From Cepaea nemoralis (taxonomy: Eukaryota > Mollusca > Gastropoda > Stylommatophora > Helicidae): a stretch of DNA of 64,000 nucleotides. The stretch covers positions 101,035-165,034 of the forward strand of contig JACEFZ010016143.1 of NCBI GenBank assembly GCA_014155875.1, in the 5' to 3' direction. Below are positions 9,141 through 20,612 of this stretch, one piece after another. Position numbers and translations under genes: made by a program. Below the pieces are notes generated by a model, which worked only from the letters and a program-made list of their open reading frames with translations, was not told where the DNA came from and searched no databases. Numbering within the stretch: position 1 is the first letter of the stretch; each line of letters opens with the position of its first letter.

Positions 9141-9706
9141 TACCAGGGGCCCTCAAATGTAAACCTTAAACGTGTGATAGACGTTACAATAAACATGCCA
9201 TTGTCTTGTAACCTGTCAAATATTGTTATTAAGGTTGTCAAGAGTATTAAGCTTATGACATCGCGAAGCAGACAAACACGGTGACGTCATAAGGACAGAT
9301 TAAAGATGGCTGCCCCACATTTGACATGCTCCAAAGAGGATCCGCGTTCTGTTATCCGTTTTTTGATCAGCGAAGGGGTAAAACCTCATTGAAATTCACA
9401 GGCGAATGAAGATCCATTAAGGTGATGCTTGTCTGTCAGTCCAGCAAGTGTATGAGTGGAGTAGGAAGTTTTGACATGCAATAAAATCCAAACAACGTGG
9501 ACTTCTGAGTAAAGATTTCGTTTTGTACCATGAAAATGCTCGATCCCCATACTGCCCGCCCAACAGTTGAAACCATCGAAGACCTCCACTTTCAGCGTGT
9601 ACCACATCCTCGTACTCATCAGACCTAGCGCTAAGTGCTTTTCACCTGTTTGAACAAATCAAAGTGTCATCACTCTTTTAAGATTTTCATTTGAAGCCCC
9701 CTCGTA
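9141..9706 (+). mobile_element. Internally deleted mariner, second family
   Basis: TA at 9141-9142, a left TIR beginning CCAGGGGCCCTCAAATGTAAA, a right TIR ending TTTCATTTGAAGCCCCCTCG at 9704, then TA. Inside, the plus strand keeps an N-terminal transposase piece (RSVIRFLISEGVKPH, ACLSVQQVYEWSRKF without its central Cys-Leu order intact) joined to a C-terminal piece (RGLLSKDFVLYHENARSPYC, SSDLALSAFHLFEQIK), with the middle missing. Catalytic residues are altered (HEN for DDN). Related copies lie at 29,454 and 53,185. Confidence 0.8.
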
Positions 9707-10010
9707 TTATCAGGTTTCGTCAGTATGTATCCCATCTGGCGCCAACGTCTTTTCCTCGCCTCATGATCCCCCAGGGTCTGTCAAGTCCATCTCTAATTAC
9801 CTTTCATTGTGTTTTCAGATGTAACAGATGCGCAGCAGTGGATCGATTCTGCCAGGGTCTCATAACTACACATTCAAGATGACCATCTGCCATGGAACAA
9901 CAAGACGCACGATATGAAACACGTTTTTTGTGTTTTCCTTTCATGCTACAGAAATTAATAAGCCGTTTGTAATTAATGAATACAAATATTTTCTGATTAA
10001 CACTGTTGCT
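9707..10010. other. Unassigned interval
   Basis: No family recognised. Short plus-strand frames (about 9691-9882) have no motif. Confidence 0.5.
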
Positions 10011-10013
10011 TCG

Positions 10014-10014
10014 C

Positions 10015-10063
<49 letters not shown>

Positions 10064-10076
10064 TGTGTGTGTGTGA
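10014..10076. repeat. (TG)n microsatellite
   Basis: About 60 bases of alternating TG with one GG interruption. Confidence 0.97.
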
Positions 10077-10103
10077 TTATGAGCATCGTTTTTTCATATA
10101 TAT

Positions 10104-10280
10104 TCATCATCGTCATGTGCCACGCCGTTAAGCGTGGACGGGCGTTTTTCGCCATCTCACACGATCACAAGAGTCATGGATCAGCTCTGGATACTTGTAT
10201 CGACCATGCCTTGTGACCAAGTGATATTTACTTCTCTGTCTTCCTCTTGTTCTTTTTCTCCAGTTTATTTCTTCTCATAA
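10104..10280 (-). pseudogene. LINE 3' end fragment, minus strand
   Basis: The plus strand begins TTCATCATCGTCATGTGCCA and ends TTTATTTCTTCTCATAA. Read on the minus strand it starts with an ATGAGAAGAAATAAACTGG-like motif (MRRNKL in LINE proteins) and ends in ATGATGA. The same unit, better preserved, is at 30,781-30,994 and 54,523-54,738. It represents the last 60 or so codons and the tail of an RTE-like LINE. Confidence 0.6.
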
Positions 10281-10379
10281 AGAAGAAGAAGAAGAAATAA
10301 ATACCGAGTGTGAAATTAGTCAGCTCGATGGAGTGACATTATAAGGTGACTTCAACACGAAGATTCTTTTCCCTGCCTA

Positions 10380-10775
10380 TATGGTTCAATGCTGCCTTTG
10401 AATTCTGACCATTATCTTACAGACAAGAACACAAACCACTATGCCACCGCGGTTCCATAGTGGACAGTACGCATGCTTACAGAGTCGTGTGGTAAAGTCT
10501 CTAGTAGGGGCTGGGCTATTTTTCTCGATCAGTTCTGCTCTGGGGTTGACCATGTCTTATAAAACGAGTACCAGACCATTATCAACAAACGCCCGAAGAA
10601 GTCGGAAGTGTCGGCCGAAAGGCACAACTATCGCAGCTCTGTTGTAAACAGACACAACGTATTTATGTCCAAAACAAAAAGATTCGCACGAACGAAGAAG
10701 ACGATGAAGAAGAAAAAGAAGAAGAAGAAGAACAAGAAGAAGAACAAGAAGAAGAAGAAGCTTATCAAGATTTTC
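10380..10775. mobile_element. Composite SINE region with GAA/AAG tail
   Basis: At about 10,395-10,465 the minus strand has a tRNA-like head (GTGGCATAGTGGTTTGTGTTC, then GGTCAGAATTC). From about 10,500 the plus strand carries GGGGCTGGGCTATTTTTCTCG, GATCAGTTCTGCTCTGGGGTTG and GTCGG..GTGTCGGCCGAAAGGC, then an A-rich (GAAGAA)n tail to 10,760. The second half is the fuller version of the SINE inserted in the mariner at 7530-7710. Confidence 0.55.
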
Positions 10776-11040
10776 ATGGAATTGTCTGCAAAGGCAGTTA
10801 CTTGAAATGATAAATATAACTGCAACAGAAAGTTAAAACAAGCAAGTTAGTTTGAACAACAGAGAAATAGAGGAAATTGTAACTTCAAAGAAGAAATGTC
10901 TTTCCAAATGCAGCATCAGAATGAATGGAATCAATCTGATGTTTTTAAGTACTTGAGGATTGCAGTTGCGCTTAAAAAGAGCCCTGCCGAAAACGTTGAA
11001 CAAACAGCACAAACTCCATAGCTCCAGCGACGATCCTATT
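10776..11040. other. Unassigned interval
   Basis: No recognisable coding or repeat content. Confidence 0.5.
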
Positions 11041-11044
11041 TCTG

Positions 11045-11210
11045 CTGTTGATTGAACTCCCGACCACTGTCTTGACAAGCAAGAACACTAATCACCATGT
11101 CACAGTGGTATAGGTTCAGTCTCCACCAGGGCTGGATTATTTTTTCCCCGATCAGATCTGCGCTTGGGCCCACCCAGCCTTATAACATGGGGAACCGAAT
11201 AATTATCAGG
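11045..11210 (-). mobile_element. tRNA-derived SINE, minus strand
   Basis: The minus strand contains GTGACATGGTGATTAGTGTTC (A-box region) and GGTCGGGAGTTCAATC (B-box), separated by a tRNA-like anticodon-arm distance. The adjoining plus-strand CCAGGGCTGGATTATTTTTT and GATCAGATCTGCGCTTGGG match the element at about 10,505-10,550, so the two are the same family. Confidence 0.6.
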
Positions 11211-11214
11211 GTGT

Positions 11215-11555
11215 TCAAGGTGGGAACAACTGAGATATCTTGGCACATGGTTAACATGAGATGGAAGATGCCTCACAAGAATAAAGAACAGAACACGACA
11301 AGCAAAACCTGATTTCTATCAAATGAAGAGCAATGTGTGAAATAAGTCCTTGTCCTTGAATGTTAGAAAAGGAATTCTTACATGTTACATTGAACCAAAT
11401 TTAACATGTGGCTGCGAATCCTGGACAATTAGTAAACAGACAAAAAAATCCATGGAAGTCTTGGAGATATGGTTTTATAGAATAATGCTGAAAATTAATT
11501 GGACAGCCAAAATGAACAATCTGTGCATTTTGAAGGAAGCTAAGTTCCGGTAAAA
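11215..11555 (+). pseudogene. LINE RT C-terminal fragment, plus strand
   Basis: The reading EQLRYLGTWLT is followed by DGRC-like and NRTRQAK sequence, then ILTCYIEPNLTCGCESWTIS and LEIWFYRIMLKINWTAK. This is the segment of RTE-like LINEs after the catalytic box, ending at the 'CESWT' and 'R.L.I.WT' motifs. Two stops interrupt it. Confidence 0.75.
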
Positions 11556-11855
11556 TGGTGCGGCATAACGGTGGATTTTTTTTTTATTTAGAGGACGCTG
11601 TTTTATGTTTTTCTGGGCAGGATGTGCTGTTTTTTCGTATCCGTTTTCGGAAGTTTTTACAAGAAGGCATGTGGTGGATGAAATTTTGAGGACAGCAGAC
11701 AGATAGTTGTTGCTTATGGTCTCAAGTTTCGCGACGGTAGACAGAAGATCTCTTTAACGAGACAATGGCTACAGTTTCCGGGCAGTATGGTCACTGCCAA
11801 GAAGAAAAGCAACGGCAAAATACCTTCTTTAAAGATGCCTAGTTTATCATGATTC
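11556..11855. other. Interval before the host LINE, unassigned
   Basis: T-rich start, then sequence with no clear frame. It may include the 5' UTR of the LINE that begins at about 11,860, because the LINE open reading starts soon after, but no boundary is visible. Confidence 0.4.
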
Positions 11856-11859
11856 GTCA

Positions 11860-12077
11860 AATCACAGAACATCAGAAGACGGAAAATTGGATAACATCAC
11901 ACAAGAAATGGGAAGAGAGAGTATTCATATATTAGGAATGTGCGAGACGAGATGGAAAGTAACAGGGATTAAGACGGGCTGAAAGGGGAGGGGGAGAGGG
12001 GGGGGGGGTTGATGTTAAGATTACACATTCTGGGGGAGATGAAAGGCAAAGAGATGTAGCAATTATCTTGGATCTGC
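11860..12077 (+). pseudogene. Host LINE (RTE-like), segment 1 of 4: endonuclease N-terminus
   Basis: The reading runs through KLDN-like ITQEMGRESIHILGMCETR-type sequence, then VDVKITHSGGDERQRDVAIILD, with one or two frameshifts. This is the start of an apurinic/apyrimidinic-type endonuclease domain. It stops at TCTGC (12,073-12,077), the target-site duplication of LTR-A, and resumes at 18,723. A GGGG-rich interruption at about 11,990-12,010 may be local expansion. Confidence 0.75.
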
Positions 12078-12702
12078 TGTCAACAACTCATGTTTCAGGC
12101 ATCATCGGATTACTTCTCCCACACCATACAAGAAACTTGCAAGTCGTGTGCGAGGAATGAAATGGTACATTTTATTGCCGTTGGCTCTTTACAATTACAA
12201 AACAGTCGCTATCTAATCACACATAAAGTCACAATATTCTCTATCACTAGTTTTCCTAAACCCTATGGCTAATTTCTCTCTACTAGGCTATACGAAAACT
12301 GCTGTCTATTCTACACGATGTGAACACTACAAAGTCAGTCCCCCGTCTGACTAGCTTGCTCGCCCGGCAACACACCACGCGGAAGGACCTTGAGATGTCC
12401 TTCGGCTTTCTGCGTGCCGCTCAGCTTGGCACGCTTCCATTAGCTGTACTCTGTTGAGTGGCATACGTGGCTATCATGTATGCGTGATTATTCTATCGTG
12501 ACCAGTAGTGCTAACTATTCTGGTCGATGCCTCCGTGTCCCAAGTGAGGGACTAGTTAATATCCTTTAGTCCCCCTTTCTATTCTCTACCCTGCCCTTAT
12601 CCCGGGCACTGTGTTCCCTCTAATCTATCTGAGGTTGACCACACGTCCCGGTGGTGTACTATCTTGAGGCAGGCTTCATGCCTCCTATTCCAGTCTTTGA
12701 CA
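12078..12702 (-). repeat. LTR-A 3' LTR
   Basis: 625 bp, beginning TGTCAA and ending TTGACA. It aligns almost base for base with 18,099-18,722 and 41,928-42,553. The preceding TCTGC equals the five bases after the 18,722 copy. A purine-rich tract lies just inside on the minus strand (revcomp of 12,703-12,718: AGGAGGGGAGGGTGTG), so this copy is the 3' LTR of a minus-strand element. Confidence 0.9.
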
Positions 12703-12718
12703 CACACCCTCCCCTCCT

Positions 12719-13600
12719 GTGTTGCGTCATCAACTTTGACTCATTGGTTGTGACGCAAGAGGTTTCTAAAAAATTAGTGTGTCTAATTTTTGTCAAAGAC
12801 TGTAGATAACCTGGCTTTGGGCTACCTAATAGACTTCTACTGACTATTGTCACAATGTAGTATCACTTTACTTGGCTACTGGCAATCGCCACATACTTGT
12901 ATGGTTGGCGTGAGCCCTACTCTCAATCGCAATATTATATTACTTAGAGGTATGTCTGAACCGGACCGTTGTCTTATAAGACCTGCCCTCAAATAGTAAA
13001 TTAACTCACTACCCATACAAAGTTGACTTTCTTAGGGTCAACACATGAATTGCTTCATGTCCCCCATATAATATTAAACAACCATTACACAAGCTGTGAG
13101 CGACAGGCTTTACCTATTTCGCTTCCGCGTGTAAAGTTCTATTTCACTGTTAAGTTGGTGTTTCGTTGTCTATTATGTCCCCTGACCCGGAGTTATCTCC
13201 CTTTGATCTAATAAAAGTGTATGCAATTTATATGTTTGTTTTTCTGGTTGTTTGCGTGTTTGGATGTAATTAATAGTATAATCTAACCTCTAACATGTGT
13301 ATCTAACTATCATGTGTATGTAAGTTAGTCTTCAAGTGTCATAATTCGGTTAAATGTTGCCACAAACAAGTGTATAACACTAATCTGTGACTACGTTTCC
13401 GTCTTATGAGACTTAAAATCCTTTCTCTATGATCTACACTAAACTACACACAACACATTCACGACAACACATTTTCAACATTGAAACCAACATTTGACGG
13501 CGACAAAAATAAAAAGTCTTGTTGAGCGGCAGAAAAAAATCCGCTGACTGATTTCTCTCTCTCTTGTATATTTTACATTCTCTCTCACTTTCACACTTCT
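12719..13600. other. LTR-A interior, non-coding
   Basis: Region between the polypurine tract and the 26-bp repeat. There is a short hairpin-like stretch near 12,730-12,790 (TTTGTCAAAGACTG echoes the LTR end). No protein motif on either strand. Confidence 0.6.
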
Positions 13601-13730
13601 GTCACACATCTTTCACCTTCACTTATGTCACACATCTTTTACCCTCATTTCTGTCACACATCTTTTCCCCTTACTTTTGTCACACATCTTTCATCCTCAC
13701 TTTTGTCACACATCTTTTACCCTCATAGTT
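13601..13730. repeat. 26-bp tandem repeat, five units
   Basis: Five units beginning GTCACACATCTTT followed by CACC/ACCC and a CTCA or TTCA end, with small variations between units. It lies inside the LTR-A interior. Confidence 0.9.
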
Positions 13731-15715
13731 ATTTAAAAACCTTGGAGTGACACTGTACAAGTTTGGCTCAGTTTGACAGAGTTGAGCCTAATGACTGTGC
13801 ATCAACCGTTGCACAAGTCATGTATTTACAATATATTTACATGTAAGAACAAAAAAATAATAGTTGATGGTTTGTATCCTGGTATTATCAACCAGTATAT
13901 TCTACTGAAATATTACCCTAAATATTAACATGATAATACTAGTTCTATAAATATATATTTAATGTGTTACCTATTTTAATCTATCTGTCACATTTAATAC
14001 TAAAACAAGCTTACATTAATCCTAATATTTATTTATTTCCTCTAATGTAATTTACCTATGTGAAATGAAATTGATGTGAGATGAGTTATGTCCCTTTGTG
14101 ACATGGGTAATGTGAAATGTAATAAGTTACGTACCTTTCTAAAATGGGTGATGTGAAATACAACATATTCTAAGTAATGTTTTTAAATGAAACAAAAAAC
14201 TATATGATTAATATTCTTATTCTAAATGATGTAAATGATGTATGTTTATTGGTATAATCTTTCTGTTCTATTATGGTGTAAACTAATCATACTACTAATT
14301 GATAATGTTTGTTAGATGGATTGGTTAAGATGGAATGAAATCACATATAATGAAACAAAATGAAATGTAATAAACTACATGGTACTATTCCTATCTAAAC
14401 TTCTTGTAATTAGTTGTTATGTTTAAATTACTATCCTAATCTACTATTAAGCTAAATAAATGGGTAAATTAATGATCTATCTAACTAAAAAAAAATGAAA
14501 ACTATTATATTGTCTAAATCTAACTATAAATTAAAATGATCTAATCTAACTATAATTTATCCCTATATTAAAACGTTATCATACATATCACATTAGGCTT
14601 TTATATACATGGGCTTTAAATACATCAGGTTAGTCGTTGCCATTAATGTTCAGAAAATGCTTTCATTGGCATACTATCTACACGATCGTTCTGGGTATTT
14701 GAAAACCATTACACAGTCATATTGGTGTTCTATGGGTATCGCACCTGTAGAGTTCGCTTGTGTCGTAGACCACTGCTTTCGTGTCTGTATTTATGGAATG
14801 TTCTGACACTGTTTTTCTCTGTTTAACACAAATAATTCACTGGAACACATATGGAGCTTAGCAAGTAATGAGCTGTCCTAGTTCACAGGGTGCTATATTT
14901 GTTCTCAGAGCAAAGTTCTTATGTTGATGTCTACGGACACATACTAGTTCATTGTTCTTAGTACATCGAGTTCAGCACATAATATCTATGTATTTCTAAT
15001 ATATATCACATAGATTATTCGACTGTACTAAATTAATATCTATTAATCTACAATCTTAAAATATTATAATACTTCTACACACTTAAGTGGAATCTCTGGT
15101 ATTTCTACCTCAGATTGTAAAATTAGCGACCACCTGTATATACGGTCATTCCGGATGCATACCACTTGTATGACCGTGACTGGGGAGTTGTCCGTCAGGG
15201 ACAATGCAGTGAACATCCGCCAGAAATCGATGGAGCTTTCTCACCGCATAGTGACGCTTAGGGTTGCAACTCTGATATGGAATATCTGGACTCAGCAGGT
15301 GTGATCTTACGGCTCACGTCACCAGATCGGATGGAAGATGCCATCATAAAATTGGCCTAGTACTGCAGTGATGGAGATTCTGCTGGCATATATCCTAAGA
15401 TAATAAACGAGCCTAGGATTAGGCAAGAGGAGGAGTGTTACATTACTAAAAAAAGAGAATTTCAATTTTGACAATGCAGAAATTAATATGCATCTTTGAC
15501 ATCCAATTTTACGAAGCTTTTAAAAGATTGGAAAATACACTTGTAATCTCCGCTAAATTTGGTATTAATTTACTATAGTAATTACTAATCCTAAAAGCTT
15601 CTGACCTGCTTCTTTGTAGTAGGCATGGTCAGTTAATAATTTTGGTAATAATTTTCTGGTCAGTCTTTAGTTGACCTTGAGAAATGACATGACCCAAAAT
15701 TTCAATTTCTTTTAG
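13731..15715. other. LTR-A interior, AT-rich
   Basis: Very AT-rich, with repeated ATGTGAAATG/GTAATGTG motifs around 14,050-14,160. At 15,130-15,360 a less AT-rich plus-strand stretch reads SMELSHRIVTLR..., conserved in the copy at 39,040-39,245, and I cannot identify it. The left breakpoint of the 23.9 kb duplication lies at 14,809-14,810. Confidence 0.5.
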
Positions 15716-16185
15716 GCCCATTCGACTTTGCTCGGTTTGACAGTGAGCCCGAAGAGTCGCAACCTATTAAAGACATGTCTCAGTTTCAGTAATGTGTTGT
15801 CCAGTCATCATATGGACACATAATCATCTATATAGGTCCACTGTATGTCGTCACTCCATGAAGTAGATCTCTAGTTAAGCGTACGAAAGTGGCAGGAGCG
15901 TTCCGAAGTCCGAAAGGAAGAAAACGCCACTCGTAAAGTCCTAACGGTGTTAAAAAGCAGTAAGATGGATGGATTGAGACTGCATAGGGACCTGCCAATA
16001 TCCCTTGTAAGATCTAGTTTAGAAAAGATTTTGGAGGTGGACTGTCAAGAATAAGATCTTCGCAGGAAGGAATTGGCTCTGCGTCGATCTTGGTGACGTT
16101 GTTGAGTTTTCGATAGTCCACACACAGACGAATTGTGGAATCTTTTTTCTTAACTAGGACAATTGGAAAAGAGTACTCAGAAGTG
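15715..16185 (-). pseudogene. LTR-A reverse transcriptase core remnant
   Basis: The minus strand reads IRLCVDYRKLNNVTKID, then a frameshifted GYWQVPMQ-like part, then FLTPLGLYEWRFLPFGL and RNAPATFVRLTRDLLHGV, and an eroded YIDDY-like site. These are RT motifs 1-5 of a Ty3/gypsy polymerase. Stops and frameshifts break it into at least three frames. It follows gag directly, with no protease between, so an internal deletion has fused the gag end to RT. Confidence 0.8.
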
Positions 16186-16204
16186 GATGTATTGGTAGTC
16201 AGAT

Positions 16205-16847
16205 CTAAGGTCGGTTGGTATAGATTCTATCACTTTAAGGGGCTCACCACTCAGGTTCTTCATATAAATCATATAGCCCACATCTCTAAAGGCTTGGTGA
16301 TATTTAAACTGATACTCGACATTTCTGTCCATGCTGATATTGAATCTTCTTTACAATATGGTTTGATAATATTTTTTGTATTTATTGAACTTATTTCTTC
16401 TTGTTGACTTCTTAGTTTAGTAGCAGAGATCTCTGCGTGTGAGTCTACATCCATGCCTTTCATCTTTAACTGTGTTTCTGATTCTACCTGAATTGTTTTT
16501 CCTTAACTCTTGCCGTTTCATCTATCTCTTTTTGTTTTAGATCTATTCCCTTTGTTTTATTTCCCTATCTTGTTCTACTGTTTTAGCTTAATTTCCTTAT
16601 CCTGATCTAACTGTTGTTGCTTAACTTCCAATTCTTTTTGCTTAATCTGTTTGTCATCTTCTAGCTGTTTTTTGTTTTGTTATTTCAGCTATTTGAGCAA
16701 CCTCCTTTTGATGTTGTCTTCTCGTGCCGCGTTCGTCTCTCTCCGCATCTTTTGCTTCTTTAAATTTCTGATCAGTATTCTTCTAGCTCTTTACCTGTGT
16801 ATTGCATTTCTTTGCCTGCTTTTTTTGAAATCAGCTAGAGTAGCCAT
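16205..16847 (-). pseudogene. LTR-A gag N-terminal remnant
   Basis: An ATG at 16,847 (minus) opens MATLADFKK, followed by a highly charged, Lys/Glu/Gln-rich coiled-coil part (EDDKQIKQKELEVKQQQLDQ) with several stops. Then comes MKGMDVDSHAEISATKLRSQ and a capsid-like SISAWTEMSSISLNIT and LSGEPLKVIESIP. A charged coil before the capsid is common in invertebrate and fish gypsy gags. The C-terminal capsid and zinc knuckle are missing. Confidence 0.6.
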
Positions 16848-18098
16848 GATGTTAGGTAATTAGCTAGCGTTGCCTACCTGAACTATTTGAACTATTTAAT
16901 CACTTATTTTTCGTTGGTAGGTTATGTTCCTTAATATCTGAGCACTGCAACTTGTACTCTTGTATATAACCTGAAAAATTTAATCCTGCAAAAACAGAGT
17001 ACAAAAGTATGCTAATGCATCACAAGCTGCAAAAGAGATGCACTATTAATCACATTGCATGACAAAAATATTGAGTATACTCAACTTAATGTTCCCGAGA
17101 ATCAGGGAACAACAATCCGGTAACACAGGTCACCTTGATAGCTACTTTGGCATAGACACGAGTTATGAAATCAGGTCACCTTGTTTGGCACTTCGGCATA
17201 CACACGCGTGTTTTAATCAGCTGTTGTTCACCCTGGTTTACAGAGCAGCAACAATTAACACATAGTAAACTGACATATTATTCGACAATCTGATCCATCA
17301 ACAATGACATGCCCACAAAAAACAGAATATAGTTAACTTAATATTAAATTGTCAATGTCCTGTCTTTGTTCTAACTTACTTATGCCTTTCGTCACTAACC
17401 TAATTTAATCTATGCAAGTGTTGTGCAGACCAAGTTTAATTTGCATGACCGAAAGTAGTGCCCTCCTGACGGTAAACACAAGAAAAAGTACGAAAAAAAA
17501 ATTCAATAACTGCTTTGAGATAAGTAAAAATATATTAATATTGTTTAAATAAACAAATATATTCAATTACTAACTCAAATAAACAAATAATAGGTAATAT
17601 AAAGCAACGATTCAGGCGGGCAGCAGCTTACCGAGTTCTAAACATTCAGATGCTGACTGCCAATGGCGTAGCACAACCGTTTGTCAATCGTAACACGTCA
17701 GAGGCGCAGCGCTATTTTTAGCTTCGAAAAATCGATAATGTTGCTGGCTGTGTATCGTTCCGCCATGAATCATAGTTGATAGTTATTCATAAATAAATAC
17801 ATAATTACATGAATAATTATATGAATAAATAAAGAAAATAATAATATCATTACTTACAACTTTGAAGAACACATAATTTAAGTAAATAATATTTTAATAA
17901 ACACAAATAAGCAATATTTTGTCACGATAGGCACCGTTTCGTTAGCCACTTGGCCTAGTCTGCACACGTCATCGTCACTGACACAAATTAAACCTAGGAA
18001 ATATCTATTCGTAACCTTAGTCTAGAGCCGTGGGTAAGTGTTATAGCTTGAACTCAGGTCCAAGCCACACTTCTGACACCACATTTAATCCTATTGCC
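16848..18098 (-). other. LTR-A 5' untranslated region
   Basis: About 1.2 kb between PBS and gag, AT-rich from 17,490 on and with no frames. The PBS-like site at 18,065-18,081 (minus TGGTGTCAGAAGTGTGG) sits next to the 5' LTR. Confidence 0.5.
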
Positions 18099-18722
18099 TG
18101 TCAACAACTCATGTTTCAGGCATCATCGGATTACTTCTCCCACACCATACAAGAAACTTGCAAGTCGTGTGCGAGGAATGAAATGGTACATTTTATTGCC
18201 GTTGGCTCTTTACAATTACAAAACAGTCGCTATCTAATCACACGTAAAGTCACAATATTCTCTATCACTAGTTTTCCTAAAACCCTATGGCTAATTTCTA
18301 TCTACTAGGCTATAGGAAAACTATATCTATTCTACACGATGTGAACACTACAAAGTCAGTCCCCCGTCTGACTAGCTTGCTCGCCCGGCAACACACCACG
18401 CGGAAGGACCTTGAGATGTCCTTCGGCTTTCTGCGTGCCGCTCAGCTTGGCACGCTTCCATTAGCTGTACTCTGTTGAGTGGCATACGTGGCTATCATGT
18501 ATGCGTGATTATTCTATCGTGACCAGTAGTGCTAACTATTCTGGTCGATGCCTCCGTGTCCCAAGTGAGGACTAGTTAATATCCTTTAGTCCCCCTTTCT
18601 ATTCTCTACCCTGCCCTTATCCCGGGCACTGTGTTCCCTCTACTCTATCTGAGGTTGACCACACGTCCCGGTGGTGTACTATCTTGAGGCAGGCTTCATG
18701 CCTCCTATTCCAGTCTTTGACA
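18099..18722 (-). repeat. LTR-A 5' LTR
   Basis: 624 bp, TGTCAA...TTGACA. It is nearly identical to the 12,078 copy, with only single-base differences visible, so the insertion is fairly recent although the coding part is decayed. The decay may partly be sequence error or inheritance of a defective source copy. Confidence 0.9.
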
Positions 18723-20269
18723 TCTGCAAACATCAAAATATCTTAAAGGATAATGGGCAGTGTCAGACAAGGTTCTATTGGTAAAATTAATCGGCAGACC
18801 TTTTAACATAAATGTTATTCAAAACTATGCCCCAACATGAGAAAGCAGTGAAGATAGTATAGAGGAATTTTATAATGACAAGGAGAATGTTTTGAAAAAA
18901 TGTAAAAATTAAAAAAAAAATTAATATAATGGGTGACTTCAATGCGAAAGTAGGAAATCAAAGCGATGAATGCACAGTAGGCACACATTTTTTGGGAGAA
19001 CGAAGAGAAAGAGGATACAGACTTATAGAATGGGCAAAAGAGCAGGAAATGATTGTCGGAAACACCTGGTTTCAGCAACATCCTAGAATATTATAGACAT
19101 GGATGAGTCCTGACAGCAGGATTAGAAACCATATTGATTACATCCTGATTAGCAGAAGGGTTCGAAAGGCGTTAACAATTGCAAAACAGTTCCCCATGCT
19201 GATTGTTACAGTGATCACAGATTAATTACAGTCACATTGAAGGTAAAGTTACAGAAAGTCAAGTATACACCAGGAAAAACTAAATATGATCTGTGTACGT
19301 CGAAAAATGACAAGGTAATACAAGACAATTTTAACACAGAAGTAAAGAACAAATTTGATATATTGTTTGATCTAGAGATCATATTTAAAGATGTGGATGA
19401 TCAATGGGAAATGTTGAAGAATTCACTCAGTTTAGCTGCAGAAACAACTACTTCCAAAATTAAAGAAAGTGGGCCGTAAGAAATAGATAACTGAAGAAAT
19501 GTTACAACTAACGGAAACAAGAAGACACAATACAAATAATCCTGACAAATATGAAGAGATTTACAGAAAAGTCAGAACATTATGTAAAGAGGCAAACGAG
19601 GCATGGCTCGAGAAAAATTGCATAGGAATTGAAAAACAACACAACAGTAAAAATACCAAATTAATGCACAAAAGAATTCATGAGCTTACTTATAAAAGAA
19701 CACGTACATCAACAGGCTGCCGAAAAACAACAGTTTGAAAATCATAATAGAAAAAAAACAAACATCAGATTTTTCACATATAGTTAGATTATGTGGAAAA
19801 TATTTGTGATGATACCAAAGAAGAACAGTATGTTATTCGAAATAATAATGAAGAACCATAGATTTTGAAGATGTAGGTCAGTCATCAGACTGCATAACAC
19901 AATATATGATACTGAAGATATACCTCCTGAATTATGCAATTCTATATTTATTGCAATCCCAGAGAAATAAGAAGCCTTGGAATGTGATCGATATCGAACA
20001 ATTAGTATAATGAGCCACATCACGAAGATTTTGCTAAGAATTAGCATGCAAAGAGTTAGGAAGTAAATACAACACGACATAGGAGGAAAACAATGTAGCT
20101 TTGTAGAAGGCAAAGGTACATAAAATGCTGTGTATATGCTGAGAACATTAATTGAACGTTCCATAGTATAGAAGTAAACAAAGACCTGCATCTTTGCTTT
20201 ATTGACTACACAAAGGCTTTCGATAAAATAAGAAATGTCAACACGATACAGATTATTGCAGCTTTACAA
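18723..20269 (+). pseudogene. Host LINE, segment 2 of 4: endonuclease and RT start
   Basis: It resumes after TCTGC with WAVSDKVLLVKLIGRPFNIN. The endonuclease then continues with MGDFNAKVGNQSDECTVGTH, LGERRERGYRLIEWAKEQEM and RIRNHIDYILISRRVRKA. A linker follows (ETRRHNTNNPDKYEEIYRKV, KEANEAWLEKNC). The RT begins near 19,980 with ECDRYRTISIMSHITKILLR and reaches KDLHLCFIDYTKAFDKI at about 20,190-20,230. Single stops and frameshifts occur throughout. It is cut at 20,270-20,281 by a later LINE insertion. Confidence 0.85.
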
Positions 20270-20281
20270 ATTGATGGGAAA

Positions 20282-20612
20282 TCTCATCTCATCTCATCAT
20301 GTTCCTCTTGTACCTTGCGGTGTCGAGGTGAAGTTTAACCATCGTGAGAGTGCCCGATTATGGGGTTCATGTATCGATATTCCCATGGACTCTGCTATTC
20401 CCCCCGTCCAACGTTTACGTGGTCGGCCTCTTCCTCTGTTTCCATCTGGTCTTTACATCATTGCTTGTTGTGGTATACTGTTAGTTGGTAACCTACTTGC
20501 ATGGCCAAACCATTTGACTTGCTGCTTTCTAATAAAATCTAGTGCTGCTATAACCCCCACTCTAGTTCTGATTTCTTCATTTCTGATCTATCTCTTCTTG
20601 ATATGTTGAGTA
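20282..20612 (-). mobile_element. 5'-truncated LINE inserted in the host LINE
   Basis: Flanked by a perfect 12-bp duplication ATTGATGGGAAA (20,270-20,281 and 20,613-20,624). The minus strand reads through KSNGLAMQ-like, GRGRPRKRWTGGIAESMGIS and a FTSTPQGTRGT C-terminus, then a tail of repeated ATGAG (CATCT on the plus strand, 20,283-20,300). It is the last third of an RTE-like C-terminal region plus tail, in reverse orientation to its host. Confidence 0.88.

Larger units (their letters stand above)
12078..18722 (-). mobile_element. LTR-A, Ty3/gypsy-type retrotransposon, complete but decayed
   Basis: LTRs of 625 and 624 bp bound a 5.4 kb interior, with 5-bp target-site duplications TCTGC at 12,073-12,077 and 18,723-18,727. 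The minus strand has a PBS-like TGGTGTCAGAAGTGTGG at 18,065-18,081, 17 bases from the 5' LTR, and a polypurine tract at the other end. The interior keeps a gag N-terminus and an RT core, both broken, with no recognisable protease, RNase H or integrase. It is inserted in the host LINE. Its downstream half (from about 14,810) is repeated at 38,711-42,553 through the large duplication. Confidence 0.88.
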
